64,000 bases of DNA from contig NZ_QYZP01000001.1 in assembly GCF_003595215.1 (NCBI RefSeq), positions 1-64,000 of the forward strand. Direction: 5' to 3'. The position numbers and the translations under genes were made by a program. The DNA is from Nesterenkonia natronophila (GTDB lineage Bacteria; Actinomycetota; Actinomycetes; Actinomycetales; Micrococcaceae). Of this stretch, positions 20,094 to 28,953 are shown in pieces. A model generated the notes under the pieces. That model did no database searches. It saw only the letters and a list, made by a program, of their open reading frames with translations, and had not been told where the DNA came from. How positions within the stretch are numbered: the stretch's first letter is position 1; every line of letters begins with the position of its first letter.

Positions 20094-20951
20094 TCACCCG
20101 CTGAGCGACCCACCAGCGGCCACAAGCTGCGCGGCAAGCACCAAGGCCGCGAACATCACCAGCCGGAACAGCGAGCGGCCTGAGCGGCCAGAACGAACCA
20201 ATCCCACCGTCACCGCTGCCACTATCACGACGACGCCGAAGAACAGCCACGCCAGAAACGACACCTCCGCCAGGTGGCCCTGGCTGGGGCCCAGGGTCGC
20301 GGCCAGGCCCCCGACCACCACGGTGGCCGCTGCAATTCGGGCAGAGAGGCGTCCACCCATCCGGTGCGGCAAACCGTGGATGCCGGTGCGAGCGTCGTCG
20401 TCGAGGTCTGGAAGCACATTGGTCAGGTGCAGGGCAGCTCCCAAAGCGGCCCCGGCCACCCATGCCCACGGCGCGGCGAACTGCGGTTCGGCAGCGGACA
20501 ACGTGGCCAGCGAGGGAAACAGCCCGAAACTGAAGATGTAGGGCACCACTGACAGTCTGGTGGCCTTCACCCCGAGGTTGTAGGCCCAGGCAGAGCTCAG
20601 AAAAGCGGCATGGGCCAGCAGCAGACCCGCTCCCAGGGGAACGGCGAAAGCGAGAGCAGCCCCGAACGACACGGCAGCGCCCACCCACGCAGTTCGCACG
20701 CTGATGTCCCCGCGGGCAAGTGGCTTGTCCGTACGACCGACAGCACGGTCCCGGCGGGCGTCCAGTGCATCGTTGGAGATCCCCACGGACAGCTGACCGG
20801 CGAACACGGACGCCACGAGCAGCGCGGTCCTGCCCGGACTCACACCGCTGGCCAGGGCCAGGGCCGCCGACAGCGTGGTGACCACCAGCGTGGGGCCTGG
20901 ATGCGAGGATCTCCACAAACCACCCACTGCTCGCACCGCTGCTCCGATCAT
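20094..20951 (-). CDS. UbiA-family prenyltransferase
   Basis: The 285-residue polytopic membrane protein has both Asp-rich motifs of the UbiA family: NDALDARRDRAVGRTDKP and LPDLDDDARTG. It would attach an isoprenoid chain to an aromatic acceptor. It is convergent with the polyketide operon, only 10 bp from the monooxygenase stop, so it is transcribed separately but belongs to the locus by position. A related family member, chlorophyll/heme-type synthase or MenA, is less likely given the neighbours. Confidence 0.88.
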   Translation of the reverse strand: MIGAAVRAVGGLWRSSHPGPTLVVTTLSAALALASGVSPGRTALLVASVFAGQLSVGISNDALDARRDRAVGRTDKPLARGDISVRTAWVGAAVSFGAALAFAVPLGAGLLLAHAAFLSSAWAYNLGVKATRLSVVPYIFSFGLFPSLATLSAAEPQFAAPWAWVAGAALGAALHLTNVLPDLDDDARTGIHGLPHRMGGRLSARIAAATVVVGGLAATLGPSQGHLAEVSFLAWLFFGVVVIVAAVTVGLVRSGRSGRSLFRLVMFAALVLAAQLVAAGGSLSG

Positions 20952-21027
20952 GGGGCCAGTCTCTCACTGGACAGTCGATGAGAGGATGACACGGTCACGA
21001 CCAACAGCCGATGAGGAGGCCAGGCAG

Positions 21028-22752
21028 ATGACTGACCGCTCCGCCTTAGAACGCACGCTCCATACCCTCGACGGACGCGGCTACGGAGGATACAAGCAGA
21101 TTGCCGGAGTCCACCGCCTGGGAGCGTTCACCCTAAGTGTGGACAAGGTGCAGGTTGATCCGTTCGCGCCGCCGTCACTGATGCGGATCAGCATTTCGCG
21201 GGAGGCAGCAGACCTCCCTGAGCATCTTGTCGCCGACCGGGCCGGACGCATAGCCGTCGGGGACTACATCACCCGGGCCTTCGATGAGGCTGCACGTTCC
21301 CGTTCCGCGCAACCCGAAGACGGCAGAAAGGGCCCAGTGAGCATCGGAGCTCCGGGACAGCAGGTGCTGGAACGTTCGAGTGTGCAGATTTCGCCGGAAA
21401 CCGTGGAGGCCCGGATCGCAGTGGAGCTTCCCGCCGCCGGACGCAAGGCGTTGGGGAAGAAGGCCGCACGCCTGCTCACCCAGGAGCTCCCGGAGATCGC
21501 GGCGGCCGCACTGCTGCACACCTCACTTAACTCTCAGGCCCTGGAGCATCACGTCCGTCTCTACCGTGACCAGGAGTACCTGCGCGGAGAGTTGACTGAG
21601 GAAGGCTTGGTGGCCTTTGTGGGTGACGGGTCCACGCTTGCCCGCCGCTCGGGCAACTCGGACAGGCCCTTGGAGCACGGCGTGGTTGAGTTTGCCAGCC
21701 CGGACTCAATGCGCACCCGCTTCACTCTGCCCAGCGGCCGCCAGGTCACCGGTATGGGCGTCCCTGAGGGAGTGACGGTGATTGTCGGCGGCGGATACCA
21801 CGGAAAGTCCACGCTGCTTCGCGCCATTGAGCGCGGGGTCTACCCGCACATCGCCGGCGACGGGCGCGAGTGGGTCATCACCCGACCGGAGGCGGTCTCC
21901 ATCCGGGCCGAGGACGGCAGGGCCGTGACAGGGGTTGACATCTCACCGTTCATATCGGGACTTCCTTCGGGAACGGACACGGCAGCTTTCAGCACCACCA
22001 ACGCCTCCGGGTCCACCTCGCAGGCGGCAAACCTGGTGGAGGCCGTGGAGGCTGGGGCCTCTGCGCTGCTGATCGACGAAGACACCTCGGCCACCAACTT
22101 CATGATCCGCGACGAGCGCATGCGCCAGCTGATTCCCGCTGATCGCGAACCCATCACACCATTTGTGGAACGCGTTCGGCCCCTCTTCACCGAACGCGGG
22201 GTCTCCACGGTGCTCGTCGCTGGCGGATCCGGTGCGTTCTTCGAGGTGGCCGACCAGGTGATAGCTCTCCAGGATTACGCGCTCCAAGACGTAACGGAAC
22301 GCGCTCGCAGCATCGCCGCCGAGCATGCGACCGCGAGTGCGAGCCCGGGAAATTCGGAGGATTCCAGCTCATCGACTCCCACCTTCCCGCCCGCTCGCGG
22401 GCGTGCCTTGCGCACGGGTTCGCTGCGCCCTTCCGGTAAGACCAAGTCGGCACGGGCCAAGGGCCGCGACACAGTGCAGTTTGGCAAGGAGCTGATCGAC
22501 CTGGCGGCTCTGGCACAAGTGGTTGACCCCGCGCAGACTGAAGCGATCGCAAAGATCATGGACAGACTTGCCGAGGCCGCCGACGGCGCCCAGGAACTCA
22601 GCACGTTGGTGGTGGAGATCCTGAATCAGGTCGAAGAGCACGGATTAGATGTGCTGTCACCGCACCGCGGGCATCCTGGGCACCTCGCCAGACCAAGGGC
22701 CCACGAAGTCCATGCCGCCGTGAACCGATACCGGGGTCTGACGCTGGCCTGA
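21028..22752 (+). CDS. Predicted ABC-class ATPase (PF09818-type)
   Basis: The 574-residue cytoplasmic protein carries Walker A in GGGYHGKSTLL (about 254-262) and the family motif DEDTSATNFMIRDERM (about 351-366), diagnostic of predicted ATPases of the ABC class; no membrane partner is needed. The N-terminal half is the companion domain (GRGYGGYKQIAG). I chose the ATG at 21028 because AGGAGG lies 8 nt upstream; in-frame starts further upstream would overlap the divergent ubiA gene. The biological role is unknown; a trypanosome relative, MRB1590, has been linked to RNA editing. Confidence 0.85.
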   Translation: MTDRSALERTLHTLDGRGYGGYKQIAGVHRLGAFTLSVDKVQVDPFAPPSLMRISISREAADLPEHLVADRAGRIAVGDYITRAFDEAARSRSAQPEDGRKGPVSIGAPGQQVLERSSVQISPETVEARIAVELPAAGRKALGKKAARLLTQELPEIAAAALLHTSLNSQALEHHVRLYRDQEYLRGELTEEGLVAFVGDGSTLARRSGNSDRPLEHGVVEFASPDSMRTRFTLPSGRQVTGMGVPEGVTVIVGGGYHGKSTLLRAIERGVYPHIAGDGREWVITRPEAVSIRAEDGRAVTGVDISPFISGLPSGTDTAAFSTTNASGSTSQAANLVEAVEAGASALLIDEDTSATNFMIRDERMRQLIPADREPITPFVERVRPLFTERGVSTVLVAGGSGAFFEVADQVIALQDYALQDVTERARSIAAEHATASASPGNSEDSSSSTPTFPPARGRALRTGSLRPSGKTKSARAKGRDTVQFGKELIDLAALAQVVDPAQTEAIAKIMDRLAEAADGAQELSTLVVEILNQVEEHGLDVLSPHRGHPGHLARPRAHEVHAAVNRYRGLTLA

Positions 22753-22812
22753 CCGCAACGTTGTGCTGCGCTGAGCGTTCGCGCCTTGTGCTGACCAACT
22801 ACGATCGCACCT

Positions 22813-24327
22813 ATGGATCCCCGCGAAGACCCCCACGCCGCGTCCACCGGTGAGCCCCGCAGCTTCACCGTGACCTGTCCGTTCGACGAGACCGAGGTGG
22901 GCACGCTGCCCAGATCGTCGCCGGAGCAGATCCGCGATGCGTTCGCTGCTGCCCGGGAGGCTCAGCGGCACTGGTCACAGACGCCCGTGGAGCAGCGCAT
23001 TGAGGTCATTCGTCGCTTCGCCGACCTGGTGTTCGACCACCAGAGCGAGCTCTTGGACTTGACCCAGCGGGAAACTGGCAAGGCGCGTATCAGCGCCGCC
23101 GAAGAGTTAGCCGACATAGGACTATGGACGCATTACTTGGTCCGTCAGGGTGCAGCAGCCTTGCGCACCAGAACGCGTCAGGGAGGTTTTCCGCTCCTGA
23201 CCAACACCTATGAGCGCCGGGTCCCTCTGGGCGTGGTCGGGGTCATCACTCCCTGGAACTACCCTCTGACCATCCCCGTCACCGACTCACTGCCGGCTCT
23301 GTTAGCCGGAAACGGCGTCGTTCTCAAACCCGATGAGCAGACCTCGCACACCGCTCTGCGCTTGGTTTCCCTACTCCGGGAGGCCGGACTACCGGCGGAG
23401 CTTATGAGCGTAGTGCTGGGTTCGGGGGAGGAAGCCGGTGCGACTGTGGTGGATGAAGCGGACTATGTGATGTTCACTGGGTCCTCTGCCACCGGGAAGG
23501 TGGTCGCTCAACATTGCGCACAGCGCCTGATCGGATTCTCCGGCGAGCTCGGTGGGAAGAACCCAATGCTGATCTTGGAAGACGCTGACGTTTCCCAAGC
23601 TGCCCGAGCGGCGGTGAGCTCCTGCTTCGCCAACACCGGGCAGTTGTGCATGAGCATCGAGCGCATCTACGTGCACTCCTCCCGGTGGGAGGATTTCACC
23701 TCCGCACTGGTGAAGCGGGTGCACGCACTGAAGCTCGGCGCAGGGCTGAAATGGGACGTTGATGTGGGCAGCCTGGTCGGCCCAGCCCAGCTCAACAGGG
23801 TTGCCGAACGCGTCAATGAGGCCGTCGACGCCGGCGCGGAGATTCTCACCGGAGGACGGGCACGCCCGGACATCGGCCCTTACTTCTACGAACCCACGCT
23901 GCTCACCGGGGTGACCGATGAAATGCGCGTGCACCGTGAAGAGACGTTTGGGCCCGTGGTGAGTCTGTATCGGGTCAACGATGAGGAGGAAGCTATCACC
24001 GCTGCCAACGATTCCGAGTACGGGTTGGTGGCAAGCGTCTGGTCCCGGCAGCGGGGAGATCAGGTTGCCCAGCAGATTCGGACAGGCAGCGTCAACATCA
24101 ACGATGGACATACTGCCGCCTGGGCATCTATGGATGCCCCTATGGGAGGTTTCGCCCAGTCTGGCATCGGACGTCGACACGGCCGTGAGGGCATCACTAA
24201 GTACACCGAGTCCCAAACCGTAGCCCGTCAGCGCCTGGCACCGGTGGCAAGGATCCCGGGGGTCCCCCTGCGGCAGTGGGCACAGATGATGATGATGGGA
24301 GTGCGGGCGCTCAGACGGATCCGATAG
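22813..24327 (+). CDS. Succinate-semialdehyde dehydrogenase (aldehyde dehydrogenase family)
   Basis: An NAD(P)-dependent aldehyde dehydrogenase of 504 residues, close to the actinobacterial GabD2 type. The cofactor segment TPWNYPLTIP, the general-base Glu in GELGGKNP and the catalytic Cys in NTGQLCMSIER are all present. TACGAT lies 7 nt before the ATG with no Shine-Dalgarno, fitting a leaderless start. The SDR follows after 11 bp. No gabT is close, so the substrate call rests on family resemblance only. Confidence 0.87.
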   Translation: MDPREDPHAASTGEPRSFTVTCPFDETEVGTLPRSSPEQIRDAFAAAREAQRHWSQTPVEQRIEVIRRFADLVFDHQSELLDLTQRETGKARISAAEELADIGLWTHYLVRQGAAALRTRTRQGGFPLLTNTYERRVPLGVVGVITPWNYPLTIPVTDSLPALLAGNGVVLKPDEQTSHTALRLVSLLREAGLPAELMSVVLGSGEEAGATVVDEADYVMFTGSSATGKVVAQHCAQRLIGFSGELGGKNPMLILEDADVSQAARAAVSSCFANTGQLCMSIERIYVHSSRWEDFTSALVKRVHALKLGAGLKWDVDVGSLVGPAQLNRVAERVNEAVDAGAEILTGGRARPDIGPYFYEPTLLTGVTDEMRVHREETFGPVVSLYRVNDEEEAITAANDSEYGLVASVWSRQRGDQVAQQIRTGSVNINDGHTAAWASMDAPMGGFAQSGIGRRHGREGITKYTESQTVARQRLAPVARIPGVPLRQWAQMMMMGVRALRRIR

Positions 24328-24338
24328 CATGGCCGATC

Positions 24339-25175
24339 GTGCGCTATCACCTCACCGGCCGACGACTCCTCATCACTGGAGGTGCCAGCGGACTTGGACG
24401 CCGCCTGGCACTCAAGGCAGCCGCCCGGGGTGCACATGTGGTGATTTGGGACCTCTACGAGGCCGGAGGTCGGGCCACAGCTGAGGAGATCACCTCCGCC
24501 GGCGGCACTGCCACGGCGATGACCGTTGATGTCGCAGACCGCGAGGAAGTTCGTCAGGCCGCCCAGCACTGCGGGAATGTTGACGTACTGATCAACAATG
24601 CTGGCGTCATCAATGGTCAACGCCTGATGGAGACCTCTGAGGACCAAATCTCTGAGACTCTGAACGTCAACACGCTGGCGCTCTTCTGGGTGACTCGCGC
24701 CTTTCTTGATGGGATGATCAGCCGCGGCCATGGGGCTGTGGTCACCGTAGCCAGCTCTGCCGGTTTGGTCGGTATTCCCGGCCTGACCGACTACGCCGCG
24801 AGCAAGTTCGCAGCATTCGGATTCGCCGAGGCGTTGCGTGGCGAGCTCAGCCAGGACCGTACGGGCGTCACCTCACTGACGGTCTGCCCCTCTCACCTGG
24901 ACACTGCACAGTTCGACGGCGTGTCCACGCGATTCCCACAGCTCCTCCCCCGCTTGTCCGCGTCCCGGGTGGCGGAGAAGATCCTCCGGGGAGTTGAGCG
25001 ACAGAGATCACAGCTGATCATGCCGCCGCTGGCTCGCACTATCCCGGTAGCCCGAGCCATGAATGTCCGGCATTTCGACAGGATGATGGCGTTCTTCGGG
25101 ACGGGCACCGCCATGGATGCATTCCGGGATCCACGGGCGTTGAGCGCGAGCGCTACGCCGCATCCCGGCCTCTAG
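24339..25175 (+). CDS. Short-chain dehydrogenase/reductase
   Basis: A classical SDR of 278 residues: TGGASGLG cofactor motif, NNAG, and the Ser-Tyr-Lys triad (VASSAG, then YAASK). The C-terminal part resembles retinol-dehydrogenase-like SDRs. I chose the GTG at 24339, which begins RYHLTGRRLLITGG; upstream in-frame codons lie inside the aldehyde dehydrogenase. TAGCAT, which includes that gene's stop codon, sits 8 nt before the GTG. Its tail overlaps the convergent DUF3995 gene by 23 bp. The substrate is unknown. Confidence 0.88.
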   Translation: MRYHLTGRRLLITGGASGLGRRLALKAAARGAHVVIWDLYEAGGRATAEEITSAGGTATAMTVDVADREEVRQAAQHCGNVDVLINNAGVINGQRLMETSEDQISETLNVNTLALFWVTRAFLDGMISRGHGAVVTVASSAGLVGIPGLTDYAASKFAAFGFAEALRGELSQDRTGVTSLTVCPSHLDTAQFDGVSTRFPQLLPRLSASRVAEKILRGVERQRSQLIMPPLARTIPVARAMNVRHFDRMMAFFGTGTAMDAFRDPRALSASATPHPGL

Positions 25176-25653
25176 TGCTTCGCATGACTGCACGGAGGCC
25201 CAGGGCCAGGAGGAGCCCCCAAAGCAGGAGCATGGGATACCAGATGACTGCCTGCCCGATCCGCCCCGTCGGATCCGCTACCGAGGTGAAGAGCAGCAGG
25301 GCGAGATTGAGTGCCACCCCGACTGCGCCGTAGAGGATGAGGGCCAGGCAAACCACCACCGCCGCACTCCACCAGAGCCTACGGTGCCGGGAGTGCCCCA
25401 GGAGAAGCAGCGGCAAGAGGCTCGCGGTGGTCTTGGTCAACGCAATGGTCAGGAGCGCGATGCCAGTCCGGAGCGGGAAGTCGGAACGCAGCTCCACCAG
25501 CCACATTCCTATCGTCTCTAGGAGCAGTTCACCCCCCAAGGCCCAGTAGAAGTTGGGAGCCGCGTTGAGCAGGCCAATGATCCCAGCCGCCCACAGCAGA
25601 CCAGCCGGTCGGCGTTCAGCCCACTTCGGGCGGGCGAACTGGGCTGCTGTCAT
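25153..25653 (-). CDS. DUF3995-type membrane protein
   Basis: A 166-residue protein with four predicted membrane helices. The NAAPNFYWALGG segment after the first helix matches the DUF3995 pattern. No enzymatic motif is visible and the function is unknown. Confidence 0.72.
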   Translation of the reverse strand: MTAAQFARPKWAERRPAGLLWAAGIIGLLNAAPNFYWALGGELLLETIGMWLVELRSDFPLRTGIALLTIALTKTTASLLPLLLLGHSRHRRLWWSAAVVVCLALILYGAVGVALNLALLLFTSVADPTGRIGQAVIWYPMLLLWGLLLALGLRAVMRSTRGRDAA

Positions 25654-25715
25654 GACGCTCCTCTGCGTGCAGGCGCTTGTCCTATGGGTCCCGGGATGTG
25701 GTGGGCAAGTAACTC

Positions 25716-26942
25716 TTATCGAGTAAGCGCGCAGGCCCCCAAGTATTGTTCGTCCTTGTCGGTGAATGAGTCGCCGTTGAGCAGCGCGGCGCCGAGTCGG
25801 GCAGCCAGTGGAGCCAGGAGAATGCCGTGCCGGTGATACCCAGTGCTGATGACCACTGGGGCACCACCCGCCGCCACCCCCAGGTAAGGACGATCATCAG
25901 GGGTTCCAGGGCGTGCCCGAGTGGTGATCTCCACCAGTTCCATCTCCCGCACAGCCGGAAGCACTGCCGCCGCATCTTCCAGCAGCTCGGCCACACTGCC
26001 GGTGTGTGTGCCAACCATGCCGTCCTCCCGAGAAGAGGCGCCAATCACTAGCCCCCTAGGCTCCAGGGGGTCGTCCGAGCCTCGCGGTACCAGATATACG
26101 GAGCGGCCGCCCACCCGGGCGCGAACGGTCGCCGAGAGGAGTTGCTCCTCCCCTCGGGCCAGCTGCTCATTCCTCACCCGGAGCCGAACAACATCGCCGT
26201 GCACAGGCCGCAGGTCCAGTGCGTGGTGTTCGGGGACCCCGGCGATCTGTCCGTACCCAAGCCCAGGCACCAACACAGCACTGCTGAAATTGTCGGTCGC
26301 TGCGTCGTCGTAGTGGATGTGCAGTCCGCCCTGCCTGGTGGTCTCCACCCGAGTCGCTCGGCGTGCAACCCATGCTGCAGGAGGCCCCGCATCAGGGAAG
26401 TCGCTTGTCTCAAGCGCCGCGTTCAGCCCCTGGGTCACACACCGGATGAGCTGGCGTGGGTTCACCTGGTGATCAGCTGGCACACTCCAAGCTTTGGCCA
26501 GGCCCGGTCGGAGCGCAGGCTCCTGGCGACGCAGCGCGGAGCTGGTGAGCGGACTGACCTCCATGCCGTGGCCCTGCTGCACCGCCACCAGATCAGCCAC
26601 GGCGGCACGATCGCCCGGGTCAGCGGCCACCAGGAGGGTCCCGTTCTCCCGGTATCCCGAGGGCGTACTGACCGCGCGCTCCAAGGTGCTCACGAATTCT
26701 GGATACTCCGTCCGGGACGCCGTCATCAGATTCCAGAGCTCCTGCTGACCGTATTGGACTTCGCTGATCGGAGCGAGCATGCCGGCGGCGGCATAGGAGG
26801 CCGCTGCGCCCGGATCTGGGTCGATGACCGTCACTGCGTGCCCGGTCAGCCGCAGCTGCCAGGCAGTCAGCAGTCCGACGACGCCGCCACCGACAACTGC
26901 GGTGCGGGGTCCAGCGGTGTGGGATGCAGCAGGTCTCGCCAT
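25716..26942 (-). CDS. thiO: Glycine oxidase ThiO
   Basis: This FAD-dependent D-amino-acid oxidase-family protein (408 residues) begins with a dinucleotide fold VVGGGVVGLLTAWQL, followed by ASYAAAGMLAPISE, and ends with GYHRHGILLAPLAA. ThiO oxidises glycine to the imine that ThiG uses. I chose the ATG at 26942, directly before the FAD motif; the frame stays open to 27215 but that part does not look like protein. The gene is 10 kb from thiSG, so the thiazole branch is scattered. Confidence 0.88.
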   Translation of the reverse strand: MARPAASHTAGPRTAVVGGGVVGLLTAWQLRLTGHAVTVIDPDPGAAASYAAAGMLAPISEVQYGQQELWNLMTASRTEYPEFVSTLERAVSTPSGYRENGTLLVAADPGDRAAVADLVAVQQGHGMEVSPLTSSALRRQEPALRPGLAKAWSVPADHQVNPRQLIRCVTQGLNAALETSDFPDAGPPAAWVARRATRVETTRQGGLHIHYDDAATDNFSSAVLVPGLGYGQIAGVPEHHALDLRPVHGDVVRLRVRNEQLARGEEQLLSATVRARVGGRSVYLVPRGSDDPLEPRGLVIGASSREDGMVGTHTGSVAELLEDAAAVLPAVREMELVEITTRARPGTPDDRPYLGVAAGGAPVVISTGYHRHGILLAPLAARLGAALLNGDSFTDKDEQYLGACALTR

Positions 26943-27198
26943 AGCTGACCAGCCTACTTTCTCCACCTGAGTGCCTAAATCTTGAGCAGTCCCGGCGCTG
27001 AGCTCCTCCCCCCCCCCACCCTGTCTCCTGAACGCGAAGTCCACCCCCTTTCGGCGACACCACGCGCTACATCGCAGGGTAGCGCCGAAAAGTGGCGGTA
27101 TTCGGGTCAGGCGTTGCCTTCCCGGGGTCGTGCCGCAGGCCGAAGTTGCCTGGATCACATAGAGTGAGCTGACCTGCCACATCACGAGGAGGACACCG

Positions 27199-28191
27199 GT
27201 GAATGCGTACCCCATCCCGCCCTGGGACCCGGAACTGGTTCAGCCCCTAGCCCAAACCCGTGCCAACACGCCCGCATTCTCACTGGAGAGGCTGGAGGAT
27301 CGGCGTCACAGCATGGCAGAGGGCCTGCCCGGGGAGCCCGAACCCGATCTAACCGCCGGTGGACGAGTCCGGGTGGAGGAGCGGCAAATCCCCGGGCCCT
27401 ATGGAGCTCCGGATATCACGGTGCTCATCCTGAAGCCGACGTCCGCGCCCTCTCCAGTCGCTGGAATATACTACATACACGGTGGCGGTATGGTGATGGG
27501 CACCCGGCGAAATGGGGTTGAATCCCTCGTCAGCTACGCAGCAGAAGGTCTCGCCACAGTGGTTTCAGTGGAATACCGACTCGCACCGGAGAACCCGCAC
27601 CCGGCGCCGGTGCAGGACTCCTACGCGGGGCTGGTCTGGACCGCACAGAACGCTGAAGCACTGGGGATCGCCCCCAAGCACCTGCTCATCGCGGGTACCA
27701 GCGCGGGTGGCGGACTGGCTGCCAGCACCGCCTTGATGGCCAGGGATCTCAGTTACCCGGTGCTTTCACACCAAATACTCATTGCCCCAATGCTCGATGA
27801 CCGCCTCGAGACCCCCAGCAGTCAGATGCTCGACGAAGCAGGGCTTTGGGATCGCGAAGAGAATCGCATGGGCTGGACAGCCCTGCTGGGTTCCCACCGC
27901 GGCGAATCCGAGGTCTCTCCGTACGCCGCTGCTGCGCGAGCTGAAGATCTTTCCGGGCTGCCCCGCACCTACTTGGACTGCGGATCCTCTGAGACATTCC
28001 GCGACGAAGCCCTCGACTACGCTCACCGGCTGTCAGCAGCAGGAGTCAGTGTCGACCTGCACATGTGGGGAGGGGGCTTTCACAGTTTCGACTCCATAGC
28101 CCCGGAGGCGCAGGTTTCTCAGACCTCTTGGGCGGTACGAGATGCGTTCATCCGACGTGCGCTGACAGAGCGGCCCCCCATCCATACGTGA
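27199..28191 (+). CDS. Alpha/beta hydrolase (HSL-type esterase)
   Basis: A 330-residue cytoplasmic esterase of the hormone-sensitive-lipase family: oxyanion motif HGGGMVMG, nucleophile Ser in GTSAGGG, Asp in TYLDCGSSE and His in GGFHSFD. The GTG start is preceded by GAGGAGG at 8 nt. A TetR gene follows 130 bp later on the same strand. The substrate is unknown. Confidence 0.9.
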   Translation: MNAYPIPPWDPELVQPLAQTRANTPAFSLERLEDRRHSMAEGLPGEPEPDLTAGGRVRVEERQIPGPYGAPDITVLILKPTSAPSPVAGIYYIHGGGMVMGTRRNGVESLVSYAAEGLATVVSVEYRLAPENPHPAPVQDSYAGLVWTAQNAEALGIAPKHLLIAGTSAGGGLAASTALMARDLSYPVLSHQILIAPMLDDRLETPSSQMLDEAGLWDREENRMGWTALLGSHRGESEVSPYAAAARAEDLSGLPRTYLDCGSSETFRDEALDYAHRLSAAGVSVDLHMWGGGFHSFDSIAPEAQVSQTSWAVRDAFIRRALTERPPIHT

Positions 28192-28285
28192 GAGTGACGG
28201 AAGTGGCGCCCTGAGATCTCCGGTGAGTCCCAGGTTGTGACGGATCCGCTGGTCCCTGCTACTGCTGCGCTTGGGCTGGGGAACC

Positions 28286-28329
28286 TGGACAATTCGAAGA
28301 CAACGGTGCTGTACTTCTAACTATGTTAG
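28286..28329 (+). promoter_or_regulatory. Promoter and operator-like palindrome of the TetR gene
   Basis: TGGACA (28286-28291), an 18-nt spacer and TGTACT (28310-28315) form a candidate promoter whose start would fall near the ATG. A perfect CTAAC-TAT-GTTAG palindrome (28317-28329) covers the start codon. Together this suggests autorepression of a leaderless gene. Neither element has been tested. Confidence 0.45.
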
Positions 28330-28916
28330 GAAAAACTAAGCGCGATAGGCAGGCCGAGCGCCGTGAGGCAACTCAGGCAGAAATCATCGATGCGGCGTGG
28401 GACATGACGCGTGAGGTCGGACTGGCTCAGATAACCCTGCGTGGAGTCGCCGACCGGGTGGGCATGCGGGCACCTTCTCTCTACACACACTTCGACTCGA
28501 AGAACGCCATCTACGACGCAATGTTCGGTCAAGCCTGGACCGAGTGCCTTGCACACTTCGAGTCAGTAAAGGCACAAGCGCCTGCCGGTGCGCGTGAGGC
28601 GCTCCGATTCGCCGCCCACACCTTCTTCGACTTCGCGGTCAAAGATCTGGCTCGTCATCAGCTGATGAACCTGCGGACGATTCCCGGTTTTAGCCCAAGC
28701 GAGGAGAACTACGCCCCCGCCGTCGCCACACTCGACCTGGCGCGGGAGCTCTTCTTCAGCAACGGCATCACAGACCCAGAGGATTTGGATCTTTACACCG
28801 CGCTGATAGGAGGCCTGGTCGACGCCCAACATGCCAACGATCCCGGAGGTGACCGCTGGGCCCGCCTTCTTGACCGTGCTGTAGACATGTACGCCGACCA
28901 CCTCGATCTGCCCTGA
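28323..28916 (+). CDS. TetR-family transcriptional regulator
   Basis: The 197-residue protein has an N-terminal helix-turn-helix (about residues 17-63) with the family pattern ITLRGVADRVGMRAPSLYTHF. A C-terminal ligand domain follows. No Shine-Dalgarno precedes the ATG. It is followed after 37 bp by a mycothiol-dependent enzyme that it probably controls. Confidence 0.9.
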   Translation: MLGKTKRDRQAERREATQAEIIDAAWDMTREVGLAQITLRGVADRVGMRAPSLYTHFDSKNAIYDAMFGQAWTECLAHFESVKAQAPAGAREALRFAAHTFFDFAVKDLARHQLMNLRTIPGFSPSEENYAPAVATLDLARELFFSNGITDPEDLDLYTALIGGLVDAQHANDPGGDRWARLLDRAVDMYADHLDLP

Positions 28917-28953
28917 ACCCACACCCACCCACATCCAGCACTAAGGAGCAGTC

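Noticed and set aside
20875..21027. Upstream extension of the ABC-class ATPase
   Set aside because: The frame is open to 20875, but this overlaps the ubiA start. The ATG at 21028 has a well-spaced AGGAGG and begins the conserved domain.
26943..27215. N-terminal extension of ThiO to 27215
   Set aside because: The extra 91 codons include the C10 tract (read as Gly) and no FAD-domain features. The ATG at 26942 immediately precedes the dinucleotide fold.
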